From an uncultured Fidelibacterota bacterium (lineage in GTDB: Bacteria > Fidelibacterota > Marinisomatia > Marinisomatales > Marinisomataceae), in the NCBI GenBank assembly GCA_902525615.1, contig CABZHT010000001.1, positions 285,282 through 349,281 of the forward strand: DNA of 64,000 nt, given 5' to 3'. Both the position numbers and the translations under genes were made by a program. The notes beneath the pieces were generated by a model that made no database searches, was not told the origin of the DNA, and saw only the letters and a list, made by a program, of their open reading frames with translations. Positions 43,876-53,889 of this stretch are shown piece by piece. The stretch's first letter is position 1, and each line of letters opens with the position of its first letter.

Positions 43876-45144
43876 TTATTTATATTTTTTGTCTAAAGTT
43901 CCAATAATATTATCTAGTGTTGCCATTTGAATCGCAGCATCATACTTAGTTGTAACTAATGAAGAGCTGGCTTGAATAACTGCTAATTGAGCATCAAGTA
44001 ACTCAAGAATATCAGCAGATCCTAGCTCATATTTTTGTTCGGCTAATTTTAAATCTTCCTCTGCTGATAATAAAATTTCCTGTTGAATAGGAATTAACTC
44101 TTCGTAATTATTTAATCGGTTTAATGAAGAATAAAGTTCAACCTCAGCATCTTTTTTGGCAGTGCCGAGTGAAGCTTCACTTTGAGATAACTGTAATTTT
44201 GAAATTTTAATGTCGTTCCTTTTTCTGAAACCATTAAAAAGAGGTATGCTTAAAGTTAAATTTGCACTTTTAATGTAATTATCCTCAAAAAATTGCTTAG
44301 TAATTTGATCGCTTGATGTAGCATTATAACCAAGGCTCATGCTTAAACTAGGTAAACTTGATGCCCATGACTGTTTAACGCCAATCTTTGCAGAGGTAAC
44401 TCTTCTATCTAAAATATTTAAACTTGGGCTATTCGAAAGCATTAACTGATACGCTTCATCAAATGAAGGTATTATTAAGTTAATTTCTACTTTTTTAGGA
44501 AGACGTATCTTAGTATCTGTACCAATAAGACCCATGCTATTTATTAGATTTTTAAAAGAGTTATTAAAACTAAGCTCTCTTGTAAGTAAAGTCGATTTAG
44601 CAGAACCATATCTCACAGTAGCTTTCAAATAGTCTGTTTTGCTCACAGCCCCAAGATCAAATCGTTGTTTAACCAAATCAAGTTGTCTTTTTGATAGGTT
44701 TAAATCTTCTTTAGCAATTTCATACAACTCAGAGTCTTTTAAATGTTGATAATAAAATGTATATACATTTAAAATTATTCTAGATGTTGTTTCTCTTTTC
44801 TGAATTTTAGTGATTTGATAAGAATTATCGCTTTGACGAACAGAATTAACTTTTCCTCCAAAATTGAATAAACTTTGAGATAAGTTGACACCTCCAGAAT
44901 ATGATTCTGATCTTGAAATAATAGAGTTTCCATAAGTTGTTTCTCTATAAGAATTACTAGCACTTATTGATGGCAATAGTAATGCAGCCGATGAATTTCT
45001 ATTCAACTGAGCAATTCTAACATCTTTTTCTGCATTAGTTATCGCAGACTTGTTTTCTAATGCAATTCTAACTGCCTCATCAACGCTTAAGGTTTGAGCG
45101 CTTATAATACTTAAAAGAAGTATAAATAATATTTTAGTCTTCAT
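43876..45144 (-). CDS. TolC-family outer-membrane efflux channel
   Basis: I place the start at MKTKILFILLLSIISAQ, 28 codons inside the ORF-track frame, because AAGGA lies six bases before it and a signal peptide follows. The mature protein is about 400 residues with two OEP repeats of long helices (VDEAVRIALENKSAITNAEKDVRIAQLN and AEQKYELGSADILELLDAQLAV, the last being the typical OEP closing helix). It forms the trimeric outer-membrane duct of the efflux complex. The region upstream has palindromic repeats that may be an operator. Confidence 0.92.
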   Translation of the reverse strand: MKTKILFILLLSIISAQTLSVDEAVRIALENKSAITNAEKDVRIAQLNRNSSAALLLPSISASNSYRETTYGNSIISRSESYSGGVNLSQSLFNFGGKVNSVRQSDNSYQITKIQKRETTSRIILNVYTFYYQHLKDSELYEIAKEDLNLSKRQLDLVKQRFDLGAVSKTDYLKATVRYGSAKSTLLTRELSFNNSFKNLINSMGLIGTDTKIRLPKKVEINLIIPSFDEAYQLMLSNSPSLNILDRRVTSAKIGVKQSWASSLPSLSMSLGYNATSSDQITKQFFEDNYIKSANLTLSIPLFNGFRKRNDIKISKLQLSQSEASLGTAKKDAEVELYSSLNRLNNYEELIPIQQEILLSAEEDLKLAEQKYELGSADILELLDAQLAVIQASSSLVTTKYDAAIQMATLDNIIGTLDKKYK

Positions 45145-45226
45145 TTTTTTCCTTGGCATTATATAGACGAAATATACGTCAAAAAGTTTCAATTTTTTAT
45201 CCCAATAAATATTATCAATAAAGGAC

Positions 45227-45254
45227 ATGTAAAGTAAAGTTTACATTTTGTAAA
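45227..45254. promoter_or_regulatory. Overlapping palindromes upstream of the efflux operon
   Basis: Three alternating half-sites occur: TGTAAA at 45228-45233, TTTACA at 45240-45245 and TGTAAA at 45249-45254. They form two overlapping inverted repeats 85-110 bases upstream of the TolC-like start. This looks like a dimeric regulator site, but the regulator is not identified and A+T-rich DNA makes such words common. Confidence 0.4.
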
Positions 45255-45260
45255 GCAAAG

Positions 45261-46682
45261 TTATTTTTTTTGTTGTTTAATTTGATCCAAAAATGACATT
45301 GCGGAAGAATAATCGTTGCTAATTTCACCATTAATGATTGCTTCTTCTACCATAGTCTTGATTTTTCCAACTTCCTTACCAGGACCCAAATCAAACATTT
45401 TCATGATCTCATCTCCTCTTACTGGAGATTGAAATGCTTTGAGCTTATCTATTTCAATCACTTCATTCATTCTTTTTTCAACTCTATCAAAATTGCCTAA
45501 ATACTTTGTGATATTTTTGGGATTTTTTGTAGTAATATCAGCTCTACATAATTTCATTAAATCATCAATTTCTTCACCAGCATCAACAATTAATCTTCTA
45601 ATAGCAGAATCAGTGACATCTTTTTTTGCTAAACTTATTGGCCTCAAATGCAATGCCGTTAGTTTTGCAATGTAATCCCTTGTTGAATTTGAAAATTTCA
45701 TATTAGAAGATATGCCTTTTAACATTCTTGCTCCCACATCATCATGTCCATAAAATGTATATCCTTTGGACTTACTTAATCTTCGTGTTTTAGGCTTAGC
45801 GATATCATGTACCAACGCAGCTAATCTTAAATCAAGCTTATCAGATAATTGTGCTGCATTATCAACAACTTCCAAAGTATGATAGAAAATATCTTTGTGA
45901 TGATATTCATTTGATTGATCAAGTCCATACATTACTGCAATTTCGGGAAATACAAATTCCATAAGACCTGCTTCTTGTAAAATATTTAATCCAATAGATG
46001 GTTTTTTGGTACCTAGAATTTTTAATAATTCATTTGTTTTTCTTTCTTGAGAAACTATTGTAATTCTCTCTGCATTATGTTTAATCGACTCTAAGCAACT
46101 AGGATCTATAGCTAATGATAGTTTTGATGCAAAATATGCTGCTCTCATCATTCTCAGTGGATCATCTGAAAATGTTCTATCAGAATCAAGAGGTGTTCTC
46201 AAAATTTTATTACTTAGGTCCTCCATTCCATTGAATGGATCAAAAAATTCACCAAAATTTTCTTTATTCAATGATACAGCCATTGCATTTATTGTAAAAT
46301 CTCTCCTTAATAAATCATCTTCAATATTAGACATTACAACTTCAGAAGGACTTCTGGAATATTCATCATACTTCTCAAGTCTTGCTGAAGCTACCTCAAT
46401 TTCATACTCTTTAAATGGAATTTTGGCAGTTGCAAATTTTTTAAAAGGAACGATTTTTGGAACGTCAATTCTTTTAGCTAACTTTTCAGCAAAATCAATC
46501 CCGTCTCCCTCGACCATAATATCAACATCAATTGATTCTGCTAAAGGATTTAGCATTAAGTCTCGAACACAGCCACCCACTAAAAAAGCATTTATCTGAG
46601 TTTCATCGCTCAACTTAGATATAACTTTAGAAATTTTGGCTAATCTCTTATTTTGGTTAATTATGTCTTTAATTAATGTCAT
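45261..46682 (-). CDS. CCA-adding enzyme/poly(A) polymerase family with HD domain
   Basis: The 473-residue protein has a nucleotidyltransferase head (AFLVGGCVRDLMLN, ESIDVDIMVEGDGIDFAEKL with catalytic Asp residues, and RDFTINAMAVSLN), a neck with DPLRMMRAAYFASKL and a C-terminal HD domain (LAALVHDIAKPKTR). It would add or repair the 3' CCA of tRNAs. The two tRNA genes seen in this window lack encoded CCA, so the activity is needed. The bacterial poly(A) polymerase is a paralogue that motif reading alone cannot exclude. Confidence 0.88.
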   Translation of the reverse strand: MTLIKDIINQNKRLAKISKVISKLSDETQINAFLVGGCVRDLMLNPLAESIDVDIMVEGDGIDFAEKLAKRIDVPKIVPFKKFATAKIPFKEYEIEVASARLEKYDEYSRSPSEVVMSNIEDDLLRRDFTINAMAVSLNKENFGEFFDPFNGMEDLSNKILRTPLDSDRTFSDDPLRMMRAAYFASKLSLAIDPSCLESIKHNAERITIVSQERKTNELLKILGTKKPSIGLNILQEAGLMEFVFPEIAVMYGLDQSNEYHHKDIFYHTLEVVDNAAQLSDKLDLRLAALVHDIAKPKTRRLSKSKGYTFYGHDDVGARMLKGISSNMKFSNSTRDYIAKLTALHLRPISLAKKDVTDSAIRRLIVDAGEEIDDLMKLCRADITTKNPKNITKYLGNFDRVEKRMNEVIEIDKLKAFQSPVRGDEIMKMFDLGPGKEVGKIKTMVEEAIINGEISNDYSSAMSFLDQIKQQKK

Positions 46683-46712
46683 TTTGTAAATTAAAAAATA
46701 TATAGGTCTATT

Positions 46713-47582
46713 ATGCTAAGAAAACTAATTAAAATTTCCTTACCAATAAAAATTTTTAAAGGTATTATTGTCATATTATTTTTGTCAGAATTAAATGCTC
46801 AGTTTAAAGAAGCAAATATAACTTTTGATGATCGACTGTTGAGAGATGACGAAAAATCTTCACTGTTTAATCTCAAAAATTCTATTCAAAGATTTTATAT
46901 TGATACCGTTTGGAATGATGAATATGATGATTTAGATCTCAAGTTAAATATTCAAGTTATTTTCGAGGGTAATGCAAATACAGGTAGCTCAGAATCTTTT
47001 CTAGTACAGTCTTTTTTTAGTAATAATATGGATTTACATTTTTTTGATAAGGGATCTCAATTTTCGCTTAGTCAAAATTCTTCGCTTTACTATGATAGTG
47101 TATATTATAACCCATTATCAAGCCTTCTTGGCTTTTATGGAAATATAATACTGGGTGCCGAATTAGATACATGGAGCTCTCTAGGTGGAACTCAGCATTA
47201 CGAAAAAGCTAGAAGTATAGCTGTGCGTTCTAGTGCATCAAATTTTTCCAGGGGATGGGAGCAAAGATTACTCTTAATTAATCTATTAACAGATAATGTG
47301 GGTTTGAGAAAACTTCGTTTTTCAACCTACTTATCATATGAACTTTTTGAAAATGGTAATATTGATGAATGTATATTAGCACTTGATAAATTGATTAAAA
47401 ATCTTGAGGAAATATTTAATAACTATTCACAAGAAAACTATACCAATATGTTTATGAAATACCATGGACCTAAAATTGGAGAAATAATGGAAAAATTAGG
47501 TCAAAAAGAGATGTTATTGGAACTTCAAGACTTAGACTCTCAAAGATCAAATATATATAAAGAATTTTATTCAAATATTTGA
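46713..47582 (+). CDS. DUF4835 family secreted protein
   Basis: The 289-residue protein has a signal peptide (LFLSELNAQ) and follows the DUF4835 pattern: NLKNSIQRFYIDTVWNDEYDD, LNIQVIFEGN, YNPLSSLLGFYGNIILGAELDTW, SLGGTQHYEKAR and FSRGWEQRLLLINLLTDN. The function is unknown; the family occurs in Bacteroidota, often near CCA or DNA repair genes. It is divergent from the CCA gene with only 30 bases between them, and converges on the glycosyltransferase gene with a 16-base overlap. Confidence 0.88.
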   Translation: MLRKLIKISLPIKIFKGIIVILFLSELNAQFKEANITFDDRLLRDDEKSSLFNLKNSIQRFYIDTVWNDEYDDLDLKLNIQVIFEGNANTGSSESFLVQSFFSNNMDLHFFDKGSQFSLSQNSSLYYDSVYYNPLSSLLGFYGNIILGAELDTWSSLGGTQHYEKARSIAVRSSASNFSRGWEQRLLLINLLTDNVGLRKLRFSTYLSYELFENGNIDECILALDKLIKNLEEIFNNYSQENYTNMFMKYHGPKIGEIMEKLGQKEMLLELQDLDSQRSNIYKEFYSNI

Positions 47583-48580
47583 TTGAAATATTTTTTACGC
47601 TTAAAAAAATAATCAATAGCTACACTACCATTATATATTAAATCAAGATTTTTTTGTCTTAAATCATTGTTCTTTCTCAAATTTATTATAACTCTCAAAT
47701 TATAGATCAACCAAAAATGAGAATAAAAAATCGCTAAAAATCTTTTAAAATCTAGAGTTAAAATAGAATAGATAGCTGCCATTTGATCTAAAATGAATCT
47801 TTTTATAATTAACATTCCTTTTTCAAATGATGGAGAATTTTTAATAAATAAAATCCATGAGTTTCTATGATTTAAGTAATGTGATTTAAATGAATTTTGT
47901 TTTATAGTTTGCTTTCCATAATGAAAAACAACAGAAGTTGGTACATTCCATATTCCCCAACCTAATGCTTGAAGTCTCCAGCATAAATCTATCTCTTCCA
48001 TGTAAGAAAAGAAAATGTTGTCAAAAAAATTTAATTCGTGTAACAATTCTTTTCTGATTATAAAAGCTGCACCAGAAGCCCAAAAAATTTTCTTAGCACT
48101 GTCGTATTGATTTAAGTCTTTTTCAAGCGTATTAAATAACCTTCCTCTAACAAAAGGAAAACAATATTTATCAATATAGCCGCCAGCTCCGCCAGCATAA
48201 TCAAATGTATCTTTATCTATTGCATTTAGAATTTTAGGCTGAGCTGCACCCGCATGAGGATTTTTATCTAAAAAATTGATTAATTCTTCTATCCAGTTTT
48301 TTGTGTGCAATGTATCGTTATTAAGAAAAATAATATATTCACCTATAGCTTCTTTTGCTCCAAAGTTGCATCCTCCACTATATCCTAGATTTTTTTTTGA
48401 TTTTAATAAATGAATGGATGGAAATTGAATCTTAGCTTCATCCGATGATCCGTCATTTGAATGATTGTCTACAACAATAACCTCAAAACTATCAATAGAA
48501 ATATTATCAAATAATGATTGCAAGCAATCAAAAAGTAGCTTTTTACCATTATGGTGAGGGATGATAATTGATAACTTCAT
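47567..48580 (-). CDS. Glycosyltransferase family 2
   Basis: The 337-residue protein begins with a GT-A fold domain: LSIIIPHHNGKKLLFDCLQS, VIVVDNHSNDGSS, KNLGYSGGCNFGA and FLNNDTLH carrying the DxD-like metal site, then EEIDLCWRLQALG as the catalytic acidic motif. The C-terminal 90 residues are hydrophobic. Similar rhamnosyl- or polysaccharide-type transferases are common; the acceptor is unknown. It overlaps the DUF2723 gene by one base, and the two may act together on a surface glycan. Confidence 0.9.
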   Translation of the reverse strand: MKLSIIIPHHNGKKLLFDCLQSLFDNISIDSFEVIVVDNHSNDGSSDEAKIQFPSIHLLKSKKNLGYSGGCNFGAKEAIGEYIIFLNNDTLHTKNWIEELINFLDKNPHAGAAQPKILNAIDKDTFDYAGGAGGYIDKYCFPFVRGRLFNTLEKDLNQYDSAKKIFWASGAAFIIRKELLHELNFFDNIFFSYMEEIDLCWRLQALGWGIWNVPTSVVFHYGKQTIKQNSFKSHYLNHRNSWILFIKNSPSFEKGMLIIKRFILDQMAAIYSILTLDFKRFLAIFYSHFWLIYNLRVIINLRKNNDLRQKNLDLIYNGSVAIDYFFKRKKYFNQIFE

Positions 48581-51459
48581 TAGGAAGACTCTAACTGCAA
48601 TATTTCCTCAAGCAATTCTTTTGCATTATCATCAGCAGGATTCTTATTAATCCAATCATTTAATAATATTTTGGCTTCATCATACATTTCAAGATTTTTG
48701 TAACTAAAAAAAAGTAGGTAAATAATTTCTGGAAGTGACTGTTGCCAATCTTGCCATTCTGTTTCTGATATTTTTGTTGCTGTGAACCCTCTTCTTAAAA
48801 TTGACTGTTCAATAAGCTTATAATTCTGGTATATAGTTTCAAAAATTAATTTTGACTCATCATAATCTTCTAAAAGTTGAATGAAGGTCTTCCCATACAA
48901 AATATAGTCTTCAAGCAATAAATCTTTTCTTTCAACAAGCTCTTTCAAATGATATTTCATTTTAGCTTGATTACCTACACCACTATAAACTTGTGCAATT
49001 TGATATTGAAGTTGTTTTGAAGGTATAGGAATGATACTACTTGGCATAATTTCTTCCATTTTCAGAAGAACTGATTCAGCTTTTTGAAAATCTTCATTCA
49101 GGTAATGAGATATAGAAAGTCTAACAAATCCAGTACGATAATTTTGTACCAATCGACCTAGTTGAGGATCAACATATACGTTCTCATTTGCAAGATTTCT
49201 AAAGATATATCCTCTTTGATATTCTTTTGAAATATCCCTATCAATTAAATTGTATTTATTTGAATCGTAATCAGTAAACCAAGAATTATCCCCAATAAAT
49301 GATAATAAATTATCTGATATTTTATTTTGATTAATTATCTGATTTGAATTATTTACTAATCTGTATGCTAAACCTTCCATTTGTAAATAGTTATCAAGAT
49401 TTAGCATGCTTGTCGGTGAAACAGTTACGCCAAAATAAATGGGTCTATTCCAATTATTGTCATTAATTATTCTTAAAACCATAAGATCTTGTATTCTTAA
49501 TGCAACGCCTAAATAAGTAGGGTTTAATTCCCACTCAATTTTATCCATCTCATTATTGCTATCTTTTGGGGCATTTATAGAGATTTTCTTTGATTCCCAT
49601 CTTTTAAAATCTAGACTTTGAATTTCCTTATCGCTCATTTTAATAAATGGATTATCCTTATATCTTTCTCTTAATTGCTCTACATACCAGGTGGTATTTA
49701 AAAGACTCAAATTAGCAACTACTACATCAGTTCTTATTTGTTCAACTTCTTGTAAATACCATAAAGGAAATGTGTCATTATCTCCGTTTGTAAAAAGAAT
49801 TGAGTTTGGTTCACATGTTTGAAGCATATTATATGCCATATCCCAAGCAATGTAGTTTCCTGTTCTGTCATGTTCATGATAATTGGCAATTAAAATTCTA
49901 GTTGGCATAAATAGAATGAATAACCCTATCATAAAGTAAGATGATTTTAACTTAATTGACTTTTCTAGCAAAGAATCTGTAATGAAATTGATAAATGAAT
50001 AGATACCTAAACCAATCCAAATGGAAAAAGTCATAAAACTTGCTACGTAAGCATAATCACGTTCTCTTGGTTGTGGAGCATCTTGATTGAGATAAAAAAT
50101 AATTGCAATACCAGTCATTAAAAATAATGTCAATAAAGAAAATGCATCTTGTTTATTCTTTCTGAAGTGATATCCTATTCCAATTAAGCCCATTATAAGT
50201 GCAATTGGTAATCCGAATTGTCTCCAATCCACTCCATCTTCATCGGATGATGCTCCAACACTTGCAACAAATGGGTCTCCGCTGTTACCTTTACCTGCAA
50301 ATTGCCATAAGAAATATCTTAAATACATTTTTTTAATTTGGTAATTCCATAAAAAGCTTGCTTGAGATGGAATATCATGGAACATGTAATCCAATTCCTG
50401 ATCAAATGAAAACTGTGAGTTGTCATCAGCTGGAGATCCCACAATAGAAATTTTTGAAGGAAGATTATCAAATTTTCTTGGCAAAATAGTCATTTGACCA
50501 TATTGGTCTCGGTTTAGATAAGAAATAGCTTCAGAAATAGTTTCAGGATTATTTTCATCTATATTGGGATTTTGGCCAGATCGAATAAAAATTGCAAAAT
50601 ATGTAGAATAGCCAATTACAATAAGTAAAACAGATGATAAGAAAATTGATAAAAAAGTTTTGTTTGATTTAATTGAGTAAATCGTGGTTATAACCCACAA
50701 AATAATTAAAAAACATAGTCCAACTAATCCTAAAGATGCAGTTAATTGCGGGAGGCCTTTTATAATTACACTTTGAATTCCAAAAAAAATAATTAAAGAA
50801 AATATAAAGGTAAGAATCAAATTTTTGTTACTTAATTTTCCGATTGAAAAATATATTATTAGTCCAATAAATGGGATAGTTAAAAGATTAAGTAAATGTA
50901 AACCTGTTGCTAATCCAATGATATAACTGATAAATATTAAGTATATGATATGATTGGAATCATGAATTTTTTGAGACCAGCGCATTATTATGAATACAAC
51001 AAGAGTAGTCATAAATCCGCTAAAAGCATAAACTTCCGTTTCAACAGCGTTAAACCAATGACTATGAGTAAATGCAAAAGTCAAAGAAGCAGTTAAAGAG
51101 GACCACATTTTAAAAAACTTATTTTTATCATTTGGATCTACCCTATCAATGAATTGATTACAAATAAGAAATAGGAGACTAATGGTTAATGCACTTATTA
51201 TAGGTGAAAAAATATTCACCCTGAATGCAATATCACTACTGATGGGTATTAGACTAAAAAATTTACCAACCAATAAAAATAGTGGACTCCCTGGAGGATG
51301 AGGTACTCCTAAAATATAAGAAGTTGCTATAAACTCTCCAGTATCCCAGAAAGATACTGTAGGAGCCATTGTTGAAAAATATACTGTGAATGTTATCAGA
51401 AAAATAACTCCAGCAATTAGATTTTCTAATTTTTTGCTATAAGTAGTAAAAAAACTCAA
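48580..51459 (-). CDS. DUF2723 multi-spanning membrane protein, probable glycosyltransferase
   Basis: The 959-residue protein starts with the DUF2723 signature: TVYFSTMAPTVSFWDTGEFI, then TSYILGVPHPPGSPLFLLVG. It has about a dozen membrane helices to residue 530. The motifs AFTHSHWFNAVETEVYAFSG and DQDAPQPRERDYAYVASF also belong to the family. The soluble C-terminal half includes FTNGDNDTFPLWYLQEVEQI, then helical TPR-like repeats. Members resemble C-type (PMT-like) glycosyltransferases and are widespread in Bacteroidota. The substrate is unknown. Confidence 0.92.
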   Translation of the reverse strand: MSFFTTYSKKLENLIAGVIFLITFTVYFSTMAPTVSFWDTGEFIATSYILGVPHPPGSPLFLLVGKFFSLIPISSDIAFRVNIFSPIISALTISLLFLICNQFIDRVDPNDKNKFFKMWSSLTASLTFAFTHSHWFNAVETEVYAFSGFMTTLVVFIIMRWSQKIHDSNHIIYLIFISYIIGLATGLHLLNLLTIPFIGLIIYFSIGKLSNKNLILTFIFSLIIFFGIQSVIIKGLPQLTASLGLVGLCFLIILWVITTIYSIKSNKTFLSIFLSSVLLIVIGYSTYFAIFIRSGQNPNIDENNPETISEAISYLNRDQYGQMTILPRKFDNLPSKISIVGSPADDNSQFSFDQELDYMFHDIPSQASFLWNYQIKKMYLRYFLWQFAGKGNSGDPFVASVGASSDEDGVDWRQFGLPIALIMGLIGIGYHFRKNKQDAFSLLTLFLMTGIAIIFYLNQDAPQPRERDYAYVASFMTFSIWIGLGIYSFINFITDSLLEKSIKLKSSYFMIGLFILFMPTRILIANYHEHDRTGNYIAWDMAYNMLQTCEPNSILFTNGDNDTFPLWYLQEVEQIRTDVVVANLSLLNTTWYVEQLRERYKDNPFIKMSDKEIQSLDFKRWESKKISINAPKDSNNEMDKIEWELNPTYLGVALRIQDLMVLRIINDNNWNRPIYFGVTVSPTSMLNLDNYLQMEGLAYRLVNNSNQIINQNKISDNLLSFIGDNSWFTDYDSNKYNLIDRDISKEYQRGYIFRNLANENVYVDPQLGRLVQNYRTGFVRLSISHYLNEDFQKAESVLLKMEEIMPSSIIPIPSKQLQYQIAQVYSGVGNQAKMKYHLKELVERKDLLLEDYILYGKTFIQLLEDYDESKLIFETIYQNYKLIEQSILRRGFTATKISETEWQDWQQSLPEIIYLLFFSYKNLEMYDEAKILLNDWINKNPADDNAKELLEEILQLESS

Positions 51460-51461
51460 CT

Positions 51462-51776
51462 CTATGCTTCTGGTTCTTCTTTATTTTCTTCTTTTAAACT
51501 ATCTTGTTCGTTCTCATTTTTCTCAACTTCAAGATAATTCATTTTTGCTTCAGCTAAAACTTTATCAATATACTCTCTTTCTTCATCCGTAAGACTAGCA
51601 TGCATTTTATTGTTAATCATATCTAACATATCTATTTGAATTGATGCTTGAGTAAGATCGATAGATGTTTCTCCGCTTACTGGGTTCTGCAATTTTCCAA
51701 GTGACACCCAAATTCCATAAGCTGTTTGGGAAATCAAGGCATCAAATAATTGTTTTTCTGTTGGTTTTTCTTTCAT
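51462..51776 (-). CDS. DUF1844 family protein
   Basis: The 104-residue soluble protein shows the DUF1844 pattern TEKQLFDALISQTAYGIWVS, then LGKLQNPVSGETSIDLTQAS and MLDMINNKMHASLTDEERE. The C terminus is very acidic (EENKEEPEA). No function is known for the family. It lies three bases before the DUF2723 gene and eight after recG. Confidence 0.88.
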   Translation of the reverse strand: MKEKPTEKQLFDALISQTAYGIWVSLGKLQNPVSGETSIDLTQASIQIDMLDMINNKMHASLTDEEREYIDKVLAEAKMNYLEVEKNENEQDSLKEENKEEPEA

Positions 51777-51783
51777 TTAGTCC

Positions 51784-53883
51784 TCAGTTTACTGTTGTTT
51801 TTAAAAATAATTGTAAATATTCATCATCAAACTTTTGTTTGATATTTATATGTTTATTCTGGGTCAAATTTGCATCATTCTTTATAATTTCAAAAGCATT
51901 CATTCTCGCATCTCTAATAATAGGTCCGTCAGTAATTAAATCTGCTATTTTAAATTTTACAAATCCACTTTGCTTTTCTCCAAAAAACTCTCCGGGTCCT
52001 CGTAATTTTAAATCTTCGTCAGCAATTTCAAAACCATTCCTTGAATTTACAATGATACTTAATCTTTCTTTTGTTTTAGGAGATTCGCTATCACTACATA
52101 AAAGACAATAACTTTCCAAAGATCCTCTTCCAACTCTTCCTCTTAATTGATGAAGCTGACTTAATCCAAATCTTTCGGAATTATTGATAAGCATTACATT
52201 AACATTTGGATTATCAATTCCAACCTCAACAACAGTTGTAGAAACTAAGATATCTATGTCTCCTTCCATAAATTTTTGCATTTCATTGTTTTTATTTTCG
52301 TCTTCTAATTGTCCATGCATTAATCCAACATTTAAATCAGGAAAAATACTATTACTTAAATATTCATAAGATTCAACTGCAGCAGATAAGTCTTGTTTTT
52401 CACTTTCATTGATTAATGGATAAACAATAATTGATTGTCCTCCACTTTCTACTTTTTCCCTTATAAAATTAAAAGCGGTTGATAAATTATCTTTTTCTAT
52501 AAACGAAGTATGAATGTCAGGTCTATTTTTTGGCAATTCATCAATAATTGATAAATCCATGTCCCCATTATAGGTTATAGCTAGAGTTCTTGGTATTGGT
52601 GTTGCTGTCATTGCCATTAGATTAGGATTGGTTGATTTTGATAGAAGCTTTTGCCTTTGGTTTACCCCAAATCGATGTTGTTCATCAATAACTACAAATC
52701 CTAAATTATGGAACTTAACATCCTTTTGAAATAAAGCATGTGTTCCAATTATTATATTAGATTTCCCTAATTTAATGTCCTTTAAAACCTTGTCTTTATC
52801 TTTCGGCTTCAAGCTTCCAACTAACAAGGAACATTTTATGCCTATAGCTTCAAAATAAGATTGAAAATTTTTATACAATTGCTTTGATAAAAGATCAGTT
52901 GGGGCCATTATTCCAACTTGATAATCATTATCTACCACAATTGATGATGCAAGAATGGATACAATAGTTTTACCACATCCCACATCTCCTTGAATCATAC
53001 GATTCATTGGATTTTCTGAAATAAAATCATCAACAATCTCTCTCAATGATAATTGCTGACTGCCTGTGAGCTCAAAATCAAGATTTTTTAATATCTTATT
53101 ATATGACTTTGTCTTGAATTTTATAGAATCATATTTATTTTCTTTGATTTTACTTTTTCTCATAGCTAATAATAACTGTAGAAAGAAATGTTCATCATAT
53201 TTCAGGCGATGAGTTGACTTTTCTAGTGATTCAAAATTTTTTGGGTAGTGAATATTTCTTAAAGAAGTATCTAAATCTTCAATATTGAATTTTTTTCTTA
53301 AATCTTTATCAAAATGATCATCAATACTGTCTACTGATTCTAAAGCTAAATAAATTATTTTTCTCAAATTTCTGTTATCAAGTCCTGATTTTTTTAAATC
53401 ATCTGTTAAGGGGTAAACTGGAATGATAAATCCTGTAGTTAATGAAATTTCATTTGCATTTAATTTATCATATTCAGGATGTACTATCTGTGGACTACCT
53501 TTATACGCTGCTACCTTACCATGCATTGTTAATAAATCACCAACCTTAAGAGATTGATGAATATAATCTGCAGCGTTAAACCACATTAATCTAATGGAAC
53601 CAGTATGATCTACTACATTAGCAGTAACAAAGTTTCCTTTTTTCATTCTTCTGAGATTTACAGATTTGACTCTACCAACCAAGTTTACTTCATCTCCTTC
53701 ACTGATAGATCCAATTGTTGAAAGAGATGTTCTATCTAAATATTTTCGAGGAAAATAGTATAATAAATCTTTAATGGTAAAAATATTTAATGATTCGAGC
53801 ACTTTAGCTCTTTTTGGACCTACGCCCTTGATGAATTGAATTGGGGTATCTAACGAATTAGAATTTTGTAAAGCTTCGCTCAA
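51784..53883 (-). CDS. recG: ATP-dependent DNA helicase RecG
   Basis: The 699-residue protein reverses stalled replication forks and migrates Holliday junctions. It has the wedge domain with FIKGVGPKRAKVLESLNI and an OB fold (DEVNLVGRVKSVNLRRMKKG), then the helicase core: IQGDVGCGKT (Walker A), DEQHRFGVNQRQ (DExH-like), MTATPIPRTLAIT and VGIDNPNVNVMLINNSERFGLSQLHQLRGRVGR. The length and order of motifs are normal. It is preceded by the DUF4139 gene. Confidence 0.95.
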   Translation of the reverse strand: MSEALQNSNSLDTPIQFIKGVGPKRAKVLESLNIFTIKDLLYYFPRKYLDRTSLSTIGSISEGDEVNLVGRVKSVNLRRMKKGNFVTANVVDHTGSIRLMWFNAADYIHQSLKVGDLLTMHGKVAAYKGSPQIVHPEYDKLNANEISLTTGFIIPVYPLTDDLKKSGLDNRNLRKIIYLALESVDSIDDHFDKDLRKKFNIEDLDTSLRNIHYPKNFESLEKSTHRLKYDEHFFLQLLLAMRKSKIKENKYDSIKFKTKSYNKILKNLDFELTGSQQLSLREIVDDFISENPMNRMIQGDVGCGKTIVSILASSIVVDNDYQVGIMAPTDLLSKQLYKNFQSYFEAIGIKCSLLVGSLKPKDKDKVLKDIKLGKSNIIIGTHALFQKDVKFHNLGFVVIDEQHRFGVNQRQKLLSKSTNPNLMAMTATPIPRTLAITYNGDMDLSIIDELPKNRPDIHTSFIEKDNLSTAFNFIREKVESGGQSIIVYPLINESEKQDLSAAVESYEYLSNSIFPDLNVGLMHGQLEDENKNNEMQKFMEGDIDILVSTTVVEVGIDNPNVNVMLINNSERFGLSQLHQLRGRVGRGSLESYCLLCSDSESPKTKERLSIIVNSRNGFEIADEDLKLRGPGEFFGEKQSGFVKFKIADLITDGPIIRDARMNAFEIIKNDANLTQNKHINIKQKFDDEYLQLFLKTTVN

Positions 53884-53889
53884 AAGACA

